Shown: positions 18,018 to 25,707 of the stretch, piece by piece | How the letters are laid out: every line of letters starts with the position of its first letter | How positions within the stretch are numbered: position 1 is the first letter of the stretch | From: Lysobacter sp. Root690 | GTDB taxonomy: Bacteria > Pseudomonadota > Gammaproteobacteria > Xanthomonadales > Xanthomonadaceae | Assembly (NCBI RefSeq): GCF_001427785.1 | Contig: NZ_LMHM01000018.1 | Coordinates: 201,392 to 265,391 of the forward strand | Direction of reading: 5' to 3' | Length of the DNA stretch: 64,000 nt | Translations under genes and position numbers: made by a program | Notes under the pieces: model-generated | What the model was told of the DNA's origin: nothing | Database searches by the model: none | What the model saw: only the letters and a program-made list of their open reading frames with translations

Positions 18018-19301
18018 TCAGTGTTTGAGCAAGGACGGCAGCCACAACGACAACTGCGGGACGAAGGTCACCACCAGCAATACCGCCAGCGCCGACAGCC
18101 AGAACGGCCAGATCGTGCGCAGGGATTCGCCAATGGTGATCTTGCCGATCGCGGTACCGACGAACAGCACCGAGCCCAGCGGCGGCGAGATCAGGCTGAT
18201 GCCGCCCTTGAGGATCAGGATGATGCCGAAATGCACCGGGTCCACCCCGATGGCCTTGGCCAGCGGCAGGAAGATCGGGGTGCAGATGATGATCATCGGC
18301 GCCAGATCCATGAACGTGCCCAGCACCAGCAGGATCAGGATCATCAGCAGCAACAGCAGGTTCTTGTCGGTGGTCACGCTGGTCAACGCGTCTACCGCGG
18401 CGGTCGGCACCTGCAGGTAGGCCAACAGCCAGCCGAACGATGCGGCCGACGCGATCACGAACAAGATCATGCCGGTGGTGCGCGCCGCGCTGGCCACGGT
18501 TTCGAGAAAATCGCCCCAGCGCAGGTTGCGGTATACCAGTGCTGTGACCAGCAGCGCATACACCACCGCGATCGCCGCGCTCTCCACCGCGGTGAAGATG
18601 CCGGCGCGGATGCCGACAAAGATCAGCGCGACCAGCAGCAAACCCGGCAGCGCGGCGACGAAGCGGCGCGCGACCATGGCGAAGCCGGGGAACGCTTCGA
18701 CCGCGTAGCCGCGACGGCGGGCGATGATCCAGGTCGTGGTCATCAATGTCACCGTCATCAGCAGCGCGGGCACGATGCCGGCGGCGAACAGGTCGGCGAT
18801 GGAAATGCTGCCGCCGGCCGAAGCCGAGTACAGGATCAGATTGTGCGAGGGCGGCACCAGCAGCGCGACCATCGCCGCGGTCATGGTGACATTGACGGCG
18901 AAATCGCGATCGAAGCCACGCTTGGCCATCTGCGGAATCATCGCGCCGCCGATCGCGGACACGTCGGCGATGGCCGAGCCGGACACGCCGCCGAAGAACA
19001 GCGACGACAGCACGCTGACCTGCCCCAAGCCGCCGCGCAGGTGTCCGACCAAGGCCGATGCGAGACCGATCAGGCGCTCGGAGATGCCACCGCGCAACAT
19101 GATCTCGCCGGCGAAGATGAACAACGGAATCGCGATCAGCGAGGCCGAGCCCGCGCCCGCGGCGGTCTGCTGCACCACCACGATCGGCGGCAGGCCGATG
19201 TAGATCAGGGTCGCCAGCGCCGAAGCCGACAACGAGTACGCCACCGGCACGCCGATGATCAGCAACGCGGCGAAGACGCCGAACAAAATCGCGACTTCCA
19301 T
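18018..19301 (-). CDS. dctM: TRAP transporter large permease subunit (DctM/SiaM family)
   Basis: The start at ATG 19301 overlaps the small-subunit stop by one base and gives 427 residues. The protein is almost wholly hydrophobic with about 12 membrane segments (start EVAILFGVFAALLIIGVPVAYSLS) and family motifs such as IPLFIFAGEIMLRGGISERL, GGVSGSAIADVSAIGG and LVPPSHNLILYS. It is the sodium-coupled translocation subunit that works with the DctP binding protein and DctQ. With pectin genes on both sides, the cargo is probably galacturonate or an unsaturated oligogalacturonate product. Confidence 0.93.
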   Translation of the reverse strand: MEVAILFGVFAALLIIGVPVAYSLSASALATLIYIGLPPIVVVQQTAAGAGSASLIAIPLFIFAGEIMLRGGISERLIGLASALVGHLRGGLGQVSVLSSLFFGGVSGSAIADVSAIGGAMIPQMAKRGFDRDFAVNVTMTAAMVALLVPPSHNLILYSASAGGSISIADLFAAGIVPALLMTVTLMTTTWIIARRRGYAVEAFPGFAMVARRFVAALPGLLLVALIFVGIRAGIFTAVESAAIAVVYALLVTALVYRNLRWGDFLETVASAARTTGMILFVIASAASFGWLLAYLQVPTAAVDALTSVTTDKNLLLLLMILILLVLGTFMDLAPMIIICTPIFLPLAKAIGVDPVHFGIILILKGGISLISPPLGSVLFVGTAIGKITIGESLRTIWPFWLSALAVLLVVTFVPQLSLWLPSLLKH

Positions 19302-19828
19302 TATTCGCTCCGGGCCGAGGCGGGGGAAACCAGCACGGCGAACAGCCGTTGCAGCGCGAACAACGCCATCAACGCGCCGCCCATCGCCATCGGCGCGAAC
19401 ACCGCGCTCTGCGGCAGCGGCGCGCCCGCCATCGGGATGTCGATGCCGTCGAGCAGCAATTGCGTCCCCCACACCGCCAATGCGCCGCCGATGATCGCGA
19501 TCACGCTGTTGGACAACGCCAGCAGCACGCGCTTGATCGGCGGCGATGCGGTATGTACGAGCACGAAGAAACCGAAGTGCGAACCGCGATGCACGCCCGC
19601 GGCGGCGCCGAAGCTCATCGCGGTGTTGAGCAGGATCAACGCCACAGGTTCGGTCCAGCCCGGCGAGTCGTTGATCACGTAGCGCGCGAACACCTGCAGC
19701 GCCTGCACCACGACCATGCCGAGTAAGGCGGCCCCGGCGACCGCGACCGCGCCGGCGGCGACGCGGTCCAGCAGGCCGAGCGCCACCGGTTGTTCGGCGT
19801 GCTCATGCGTATCGAGAGTCTCTTCCAC
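19301..19828 (-). CDS. dctQ: TRAP transporter small permease subunit (DctQ family)
   Basis: This 175-residue protein starts at GTG 19828, about 8 bases after GAGG. It has four predicted membrane helices (for example GAVAVAGAALLGMVVVQAL and VIAIIGGALAVWGTQLLL) and the family motif FARYVINDSPGWTEPVALILL. It pairs with the large permease, overlapping it by one base. Its start lies 11 bases from the dctP stop, so the three TRAP genes are translationally linked. Confidence 0.9.
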   Translation of the reverse strand: MEETLDTHEHAEQPVALGLLDRVAAGAVAVAGAALLGMVVVQALQVFARYVINDSPGWTEPVALILLNTAMSFGAAAGVHRGSHFGFFVLVHTASPPIKRVLLALSNSVIAIIGGALAVWGTQLLLDGIDIPMAGAPLPQSAVFAPMAMGGALMALFALQRLFAVLVSPASARSE

Positions 19829-19838
19829 GGTCGATGCC

Positions 19839-20831
19839 TCAAGCCAGGGAGCGGATGTCGCGGTACAGCGCTTCCAGCGCCGGCACGCGGTGGTAGTCGG
19901 ACAGCAGCGGCTGCACCGCCTTGCGGAACGCGGGCAGGTCGCATTGGTTCATCTGCACGCCAGCGGCGATCAGGGCGGTGCGCGCCTGCGCTTCGGATTC
20001 GTCCCACAGCGTGCGCATCACCGCGACCGAGCGACGCGCGATGTCGAGCAACAAGATTCGATCATCGGCGCGCAGCGAATCGAAGCTGCGCCTGGACATC
20101 AGCAGCACGTCGGGCGCGTAGGAGTGCTCGCTCTGCGACCAGTAACGCGCCGCTTCGAAGTGGCGACTGGAATGGAAGCTGCGCAGATTGTTCTCGGCGC
20201 CGTCGATCAAATGGGTCTGCAGCGCGGAGAACACCTCGCCGTATGCGAGCGGAGTCGGATTTCCGCCGAGCATGCGGATCATGCGCATGAAGATGTCGGA
20301 CGACGGCACCCTGAACTTCAACCCGTGCAGATCGGCCGGGCCGACGATCGGCTTGCGCGCGTTGTAGAAGCAGCGCGCGCCGCAGTCGTAGATCGCCAGG
20401 CCGACCAGATCGCGCGCGCCGAAGCCGCGCAGCACCTGCGCGCCGACCGGGCCGTCGAGCGCGCGGCGCAGATGCCCCACCGAATCGAACACATACGGCA
20501 ACGACAGCACCTGGGTCAGCGGAAAGGCATTGTTGAGCGCGCCGCTGTAGACGCGGGTGATGTCGATCGCGCCGAAGCGCGCCATGTCGATGGCTTCGGA
20601 CTCGCGACCGAGTTGGCCGGAGTGATACATGCGCAGTCGCAGGCGCCCGCCGGTCGCGCGTTCGAGTTCGCGGCCGATCCACTCGATCGCCGCGACGGTC
20701 GGGTAATCCTTGACGTGCACATCGGTCGCGGTCAGCAGCCGCTGGCCGTCGGTCGCCCGCAGCGCGGCCGGTACCGCGGTCGCTACGCCGGCGGCGCCCA
20801 GGCCCAACAGGAAGTCGCGTCGCGTCGTCAT
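19839..20831 (-). CDS. dctP: TRAP transporter substrate-binding protein (DctP family), Tat-type signal
   Basis: The start at ATG 20831 gives 330 residues, beginning with a twin-arginine signal (MTTRRDFLLGLGAAGVATAV). DctP-family features follow: a GQLGRESEAIDMARFGAIDI segment, LPYVFDSVGHLRRALDG, GLKFRVPSSDIF with the conserved arginine that binds a carboxylate, and GNPTPLAYGEVFSALQTHLIDGAENN. It captures an acidic ligand in the periplasm for the DctQM permease. A Tat signal on a TRAP binding protein is uncommon but known. The gene follows the hydratase gene by one base. Confidence 0.9.
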   Translation of the reverse strand: MTTRRDFLLGLGAAGVATAVPAALRATDGQRLLTATDVHVKDYPTVAAIEWIGRELERATGGRLRLRMYHSGQLGRESEAIDMARFGAIDITRVYSGALNNAFPLTQVLSLPYVFDSVGHLRRALDGPVGAQVLRGFGARDLVGLAIYDCGARCFYNARKPIVGPADLHGLKFRVPSSDIFMRMIRMLGGNPTPLAYGEVFSALQTHLIDGAENNLRSFHSSRHFEAARYWSQSEHSYAPDVLLMSRRSFDSLRADDRILLLDIARRSVAVMRTLWDESEAQARTALIAAGVQMNQCDLPAFRKAVQPLLSDYHRVPALEALYRDIRSLA

Positions 20832-20832
20832 G

Positions 20833-21663
20833 TCATGCGTTCCTCGGATCGGTGGCCGCCATCGTTTCGCACAACACACTGCCCCAGCGGCCGAAATCGA
20901 CCCGCGAGCGCTGACCGGCGACGATATCGTGAATGCCGGTGGTCGCGCCGGTGGCGATGTGCATGCCGGCCTTGAGCGGATAGCCGCGACGCGCGCAACG
21001 CGCAAGCGCGAACCGCAATGCCGCCAGCAGGCCGCCGGGAATGGAGGCGCTGCCGCCTCGACCCACCGAACGATCGTCGATGAAGGTTTCGCAGACCAGT
21101 TCGGCGCCGTCGATGTGTTGCCAGTCCTCGATCCGCGGCCCGAGGATCAGGCCGGAGTTGTTGCCGAAGTCGGAGACCACCACCGCCGGGCCGAGAATAT
21201 TGATCAAGGGCAGCGGACTGCCGGCCAATTCGACGCCGACCGAGAGCGAATCCACCAACGCCGCCGCTTCGGCCGCGCTGTACTCGATCTTGTCCGCGGG
21301 CGCGTCGTCGCGCAGGGTGAACACGTACTCGGCCTCGACCGCGGCGAAGCCGTCGCGAATGATCGGAAAGCGGCCGCTCTGTCCGGCCGCGACGCGCTGC
21401 ACCGCGTCGGCGAAAATCGGGCCGACCAGGCGTTCCTCGCCGAGTACGCGCTGCCATTGCTCGGGAATGCGCCCGACCTTCCAGCCGGCCAGCGGCCGAT
21501 CCCACAGCGCGATCGCGCGATCCTGCACGCGGTAGCCCTCATCCAGGCTCTGCGGCTGCGGCCCCGGGTAAAGCGCGAGTGCCTGGGCGCCCAGGCGGGC
21601 GTCGACCAACCGGGTCGCGAGAGCGGACTCGTCGATAGGGTCGTGGAAAGGTTGGTTCGCCAT
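20833..21663 (-). CDS. 2-keto-4-pentenoate hydratase/fumarylacetoacetase-family protein
   Basis: The 276-residue product starts at ATG 21663 and resembles the MhpD-type hydratase family of the fumarylacetoacetate hydrolase superfamily: GYRVQDRAIALWDRPLAGWKVG, the acidic metal-binding FAAVEAEYVFTL, GVELAGSPLP and the end region PLKAGMHIATGATTG. Known members add water to 2-hydroxypenta-2,4-dienoate or decarboxylate related keto acids. It is the first gene of the TRAP operon, one base before dctP, so it likely acts on the imported acid or a keto-acid derived from it. That role is inferred; no aromatic-degradation genes are nearby. Confidence 0.75.
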   Translation of the reverse strand: MANQPFHDPIDESALATRLVDARLGAQALALYPGPQPQSLDEGYRVQDRAIALWDRPLAGWKVGRIPEQWQRVLGEERLVGPIFADAVQRVAAGQSGRFPIIRDGFAAVEAEYVFTLRDDAPADKIEYSAAEAAALVDSLSVGVELAGSPLPLINILGPAVVVSDFGNNSGLILGPRIEDWQHIDGAELVCETFIDDRSVGRGGSASIPGGLLAALRFALARCARRGYPLKAGMHIATGATTGIHDIVAGQRSRVDFGRWGSVLCETMAATDPRNA

Positions 21664-21708
21664 GCTTGAGCCGATCCCGGGGCAAATCCTGTCTGCGGCT
21701 GTTGTATA

Positions 21709-21724
21709 GGAAACCGGTGTCATT
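21709..21724. promoter_or_regulatory. LacI-type operator in the divergent TRAP operon / pectate lyase promoter
   Basis: GGAAACCGGTGTCATT, reverse complement AATGACACCGGTTTCC, lies 45 bases from each of the two divergent start codons (21663 minus, 21768 plus). Confidence 0.6.
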
Positions 21725-21767
21725 GACAATCCGGTCGTATGCTTGGCTCACAACCTGGGAGGGTGGG

Positions 21768-23171
21768 ATGGGGATTGGACACGTGCTGCGGGACTTCGGC
21801 GGCATCGCCGCGCAAGCGAGCCTGATGGCTTACGGCAAGGCCACGGCGCGAGGATTTCTGCTCGCCTCGCTGACCGCCGCGTCGCTTGGCGCCATGGCCA
21901 AAGAACGCATTTCAGCAGGGGAAAACGCAGCCCTGGCGTTTCCGGGCGCGCAGGGCTGGGCCGCGCACACGCCCGCCGGACGGGGTGGAAAACTGTTGCG
22001 GGTGACCACGCTGGCGTCGAGCGGTCCAGGCTCTTTCGCCGAGGCGGTCGCCACGCCCGGGCCGCGCATCGTGGTGTTCGAGGTCGGCGGCGTGATCGAT
22101 CTGGAGCGCAAGGAGCTGAGGATCAGCGAACCGTATTTGACCATCGCTGGACAAACCGCCCCGCAGCCCGGAATCACCTTCATCCGCGGGGGCCTGACGA
22201 TCGCGACCCACGACGTCGTTGTCCGCCATATCCGGGTACGCCCCGGCGAGGCGGGCCTGGCCAAGCGCGCCGGTGTCGACTTCGACGCGATCAACACGGT
22301 GCGCGGCGCGGCCGACGTGATCGTCGACCACTGCTCGCTGACCTGGGCCACCGATGAGAACCTGTCGGCCTCGAGCACGCGCTTCTTCGGCGAAAGCGAA
22401 ACCGACTGGATGCGCGCCGCCTCCAGGCGGATCACCTTCAGCAACAACCTGATCGCCGAAGGCCTGGCCAACGCCACCCACGGCAAGGGCGAGCATTCAA
22501 AGGGCTCGTTGATTCACGACCACGTCAACGACATCCTGATCGTCGGCAATCTGTACGCGCACAACTACGAGCGCAACCCGCTATTCAAGGGCGGCGCGCG
22601 CGGCCAGGTGATCAACAACCTGATCTACAACCCCGGCCAACGCGCCGTGCATTACAACCTGATCGCCGAGGAGTGGCTGGGCCATCCGTACTCGACCGGG
22701 CAGATGGCGGTACGCGGCAACGTGATGCGCGCCGGCCCTTCGACCCAGACGCTGGCGTTCTTCAGCATCGGCGGATCCGGCGACCTGGACTATTACGCCG
22801 ACGACAACCTGGTCGTCGATCGCATCGGCCAGCCGCTGCCGCAGAGCGGGCGTTACACCACCGCGCCGGTGAAGTTGAACGAACTCGCACAGGCGCCGCA
22901 GCTTCCGTTCGGGGTGAAGCTGTTGCCGTCGGCGCAGGTGCAGGACGCGGTGATCGCCACCGTCGGCGCGCGGCCGTGGGACCGCGACGACATCGATCGC
23001 CGCATCCTGGCCGACACCATCGAAGGCCGCGGCAAGATCATCGACGGCGAAAGCGAGGTCGGCGGCTATCCGAAGTTCGACGAAACCCGGCAGGCCTTCG
23101 TACCCGCCGATTGGGATCTGGCGACGATGGAGCCGTTGAAACCGTTGCCCCGACGCGCGCCATTGCGCTGA
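21768..23171 (+). CDS. Secreted beta-helix pectate lyase
   Basis: I choose ATG 21768 after GGGAGGG, giving 467 residues; an ATG at 21825 just before the hydrophobic signal (GFLLASLTAASLGAMA) is also possible. The N-terminal ALAFPGAQGWAAHTPAGRGG is the pattern of a bacterial pectate-lyase group, followed by beta-helix coils: ISEPYLTIAGQTAPQPGITF, HDVVVRHIRVRPGE, ADVIVDHCSLTWATDENLS, and RITFSNNLIAEGL. The DHCSLTW and RNPLFKGGARGQVINNL segments fit the active-site cleft. It is divergent from the TRAP operon and shares its operator, and is followed after 7 bases by a carboxylesterase gene. Confidence 0.85.
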   Translation: MGIGHVLRDFGGIAAQASLMAYGKATARGFLLASLTAASLGAMAKERISAGENAALAFPGAQGWAAHTPAGRGGKLLRVTTLASSGPGSFAEAVATPGPRIVVFEVGGVIDLERKELRISEPYLTIAGQTAPQPGITFIRGGLTIATHDVVVRHIRVRPGEAGLAKRAGVDFDAINTVRGAADVIVDHCSLTWATDENLSASSTRFFGESETDWMRAASRRITFSNNLIAEGLANATHGKGEHSKGSLIHDHVNDILIVGNLYAHNYERNPLFKGGARGQVINNLIYNPGQRAVHYNLIAEEWLGHPYSTGQMAVRGNVMRAGPSTQTLAFFSIGGSGDLDYYADDNLVVDRIGQPLPQSGRYTTAPVKLNELAQAPQLPFGVKLLPSAQVQDAVIATVGARPWDRDDIDRRILADTIEGRGKIIDGESEVGGYPKFDETRQAFVPADWDLATMEPLKPLPRRAPLR

Positions 23172-23178
23172 GACGGAC

Positions 23179-24768
23179 ATGCGACGTCGTGATGTGCTCA
23201 AGGCGATAGCCGGCGGCGCTGCCATGGCGATGCCACACGCCGCCCAGGCCGCCCTCGCCCATCGCGGCAACGAGGCGCCGCTGGCGAACACGCGCAGTGG
23301 ACGCATCCGCGGCTACCGCGACCGCGGTATCCAGGTGTTCAAGGGCGTGCCCTACGGCGCCGACACCGCCTCGCGCCGCTTCATGCCCGCGCTGCGCGAA
23401 CTGCCGTGGCGGGGCGTGCGCGACAGCGTCGAATGCGGGCCTTCCGCGCCGCAGAAGCGCGCCGACGACCGCATCAGCGAAGACTGCCTGTACTTGAACG
23501 TATTCACGCCGGCGCTGCGCGACGGTGCGCGGCGCCCGATCCTGGTTTATCTCCACGGCGGCGGCTACGACAGCGGCTCGGGCAGCAGCCCGTTATACGA
23601 CGGCGTCAACCTGTGCCGGCGCGGCGATGCGGTGGTGATCACGCTCAATCACCGCCTCAACGCCTTCGGTTATCTGTATCTGGCCCAGTTGGGCGACGAC
23701 AGCTTCGCCTGGTCCGGCAACGTCGGTCAGTTGGATCTGATCCAGGCGCTGACCTGGGTACGCGAACACGCGGCGCAGTTCGGCGGCGATGCCGGCAACG
23801 TCACCGTGTTCGGCCAGTCCGGCGGCGGCGCCAAGATCGCCACTCTGATGGCGATGCCGGCCGCGCGCGGGCTGTTTCATCGCGCGATGACCATGAGCGG
23901 GCAGCAAATCACCGCGGCCGGGCCGCGCGCGGCCAGCCAACGCGCGCAACGTTTTCTCGATGAGCTGCGAATCGCGCCGACGGATCTGCAGCGCCTGCGC
24001 ACGCTGCCGTTCGAACGGCTGATCGAGGCGAGCCGGGTGCGCGACCCATCGCGGATCGAAGACACGTCGCTGTACTTCGGCCCGGTGCTCGACGGGAAGT
24101 CCCTGCCCCGGCATCCGTTCTATCCCGATGCGCCCGAGCAATCGGCGCGGATCCCGATGCTGATCGGCACTACCCGCGACGAAACCCGCGCGTTTCTCGG
24201 TCACGATCGCGCCAATTTCGACTTGAGCTGGGAGCAGTTGCCGGACAAGTTGCGCGATCATCAATATGTCGATCTGAATCCGCACACGGTGATCGCGGAG
24301 TATCGACGCCTGTACCCCGACTACACGCCATCGCAGGTGTTCTTCGCCGCGACCACGGCCGGGCGTTCGTGGCGCGCCGCGATCGTGGAAGCCGAAGCGC
24401 GCGCGGGCCAGGGCGCGCCGACCTGGGCTTATCAACTGGATTGGGGCTCGCCGCTGGAAGAAGGTCGCTGGGGTGCGATGCACACGCTGGATATCGCATT
24501 GGTGTTCGACAACACCGCGCAGCCCGGCTCGAACACCGGCGACGGCGCGCAGGCACGCGCGATGGCCGCGTTGATGAGCGATGCGTTACTGGCATTGGCG
24601 CGCAATGGCGACCCCAGCCACGCCGGGCTGCCCGTGTGGCCCCAGTACTCGCTGCAGCGGCGCGAAACCCTGCTGTTCGATGTCCAGCCGCGGTTGGCCC
24701 ACGATCCTCGCGGCGGCGAACGCAGGCTGTATGAGCGCGTGCCGTTCGTGCAGCGCGGAACGTTCTAG
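23179..24768 (+). CDS. Type-B carboxylesterase, probable pectin esterase
   Basis: The 529-residue protein begins with a Tat-like signal (MRRRDVLKAIAGGAAMAMPH). It is a carboxylesterase/acetylcholinesterase-fold alpha/beta hydrolase: SEDCLYLNVFTP, the oxyanion-hole YLHGGGYDSGS, the nucleophile elbow TVFGQSGGGAK (about S215), an acidic residue near GTTRDETRAFL, and the catalytic histidine in GAMHTLDIALVF. It lies 7 bases after the lyase gene, so it probably removes acetyl or methyl groups to help the lyase. Its 3' end overlaps the convergent esterase gene by 4 bases. Confidence 0.85.
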   Translation: MRRRDVLKAIAGGAAMAMPHAAQAALAHRGNEAPLANTRSGRIRGYRDRGIQVFKGVPYGADTASRRFMPALRELPWRGVRDSVECGPSAPQKRADDRISEDCLYLNVFTPALRDGARRPILVYLHGGGYDSGSGSSPLYDGVNLCRRGDAVVITLNHRLNAFGYLYLAQLGDDSFAWSGNVGQLDLIQALTWVREHAAQFGGDAGNVTVFGQSGGGAKIATLMAMPAARGLFHRAMTMSGQQITAAGPRAASQRAQRFLDELRIAPTDLQRLRTLPFERLIEASRVRDPSRIEDTSLYFGPVLDGKSLPRHPFYPDAPEQSARIPMLIGTTRDETRAFLGHDRANFDLSWEQLPDKLRDHQYVDLNPHTVIAEYRRLYPDYTPSQVFFAATTAGRSWRAAIVEAEARAGQGAPTWAYQLDWGSPLEEGRWGAMHTLDIALVFDNTAQPGSNTGDGAQARAMAALMSDALLALARNGDPSHAGLPVWPQYSLQRRETLLFDVQPRLAHDPRGGERRLYERVPFVQRGTF

Positions 24769-25559
24769 CGCGGCGTGGGCGCGGGGTCGTTCGCTCGCAG
24801 GCATCGCGCCGGCAGCGGCCGCTGCAACATCCGGCTCAACGGCAACCGCAGCGCGCTCAGGCCGTCGGCGACTTCGGCGGCTATGCAGCGCGCGCCCAGC
24901 GGCGAGAAATGAGTATCGTCTTGCAGGCCGTCGGGATAGTTGGCGCTGTCGCCAGGCCGCAGCCACAGGAACAGCTGCTTTGAAGCTTCGGCGCCCTGCG
25001 AGGCCAACACCGCCTCGCTGCGCCGCTCCAGATCGATCAAGGCCACGCCACGCTCGGACGCGACCGCGCGCACCAGGTCAGGGTATTCGCCGTGGCTATG
25101 CAACAGCGTGCCGCTCAGATCGAACCGCCGCCGCGCGACCGGCGTCAACAGGATCGCGGTAGCGCCGCGTTCGCGCGTCTGATCGACGAATCGTTCGAGA
25201 TTGCGGCGGTAGTCGGCCGGTGGCGTGTAGCGGTCGGGTTTGTTCTGCGATTGGTCGTTGTGGCCGAACTGGATCAACACGTAGTCGCCGGCGACGATGG
25301 CATCCAGCAGCGCCTGCCAGCGGCCTTCGTCGACGAAGGTGCGAGTGCTGCGTCCGTTCAAGGCGCGATTGTCGATCTTCACGCCACTGCCGGCGAACGC
25401 CTCGCCCAGGGCTTCGCCCCAGCCGGTTTCCGGCCGTTTTTCCGCGCGTTTGATCGCGATCGTCGAATCGCCGGCCAAGCGCAGCGTCGGTGCGTCACCA
25501 GCGACAGCGTGCCCGGGTAAAGCCATCAGCCACAAGGCGAGCAACACGATCGTGCGCAT
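24765..25559 (-). CDS. SGNH hydrolase, rhamnogalacturonan acetylesterase-like (CE12 type)
   Basis: The 264-residue product has a signal peptide (IVLLALWLMALPGHAVA) and the four SGNH blocks: GDST with the nucleophile serine (about S33), NGRSTRTF, FGHNDQS, and the C-terminal DDTHFSPLGA with the Asp-x-x-His pair. This is the layout of CE12 rhamnogalacturonan acetylesterases such as YesT/RgaE, which remove O-acetyl groups from pectin side regions. The context among pectate lyases supports that role. It ends in a 4-base tail overlap with the carboxylesterase gene. Confidence 0.85.
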   Translation of the reverse strand: MRTIVLLALWLMALPGHAVAGDAPTLRLAGDSTIAIKRAEKRPETGWGEALGEAFAGSGVKIDNRALNGRSTRTFVDEGRWQALLDAIVAGDYVLIQFGHNDQSQNKPDRYTPPADYRRNLERFVDQTRERGATAILLTPVARRRFDLSGTLLHSHGEYPDLVRAVASERGVALIDLERRSEAVLASQGAEASKQLFLWLRPGDSANYPDGLQDDTHFSPLGARCIAAEVADGLSALRLPLSRMLQRPLPARCLRANDPAPTPR

Positions 25560-25650
25560 GAGTACCGAACCATTAGGAAGTTATCGCTGCACACGCGATG
25601 CCTTACCGCCATCGCGCGCTGAAGCCGCTATGACCTTGGGTTGAGCCCAC

Positions 25651-25682
25651 GACGGCATGGCGACCTGCGTCGCCATGCCGTC
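25651..25682 (-). terminator. Hairpin after the TonB receptor gene
   Basis: A perfect 14-base-pair stem (25651-25664 with 25669-25682, loop CTGC) lies 26 bases past the receptor stop codon. It lacks a long T tract, so it may be an imperfect terminator or an mRNA-stabilising hairpin. Confidence 0.55.
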
Positions 25683-25707
25683 ATGAGTTCCCGGCCTCAG
25701 GTCCGCA

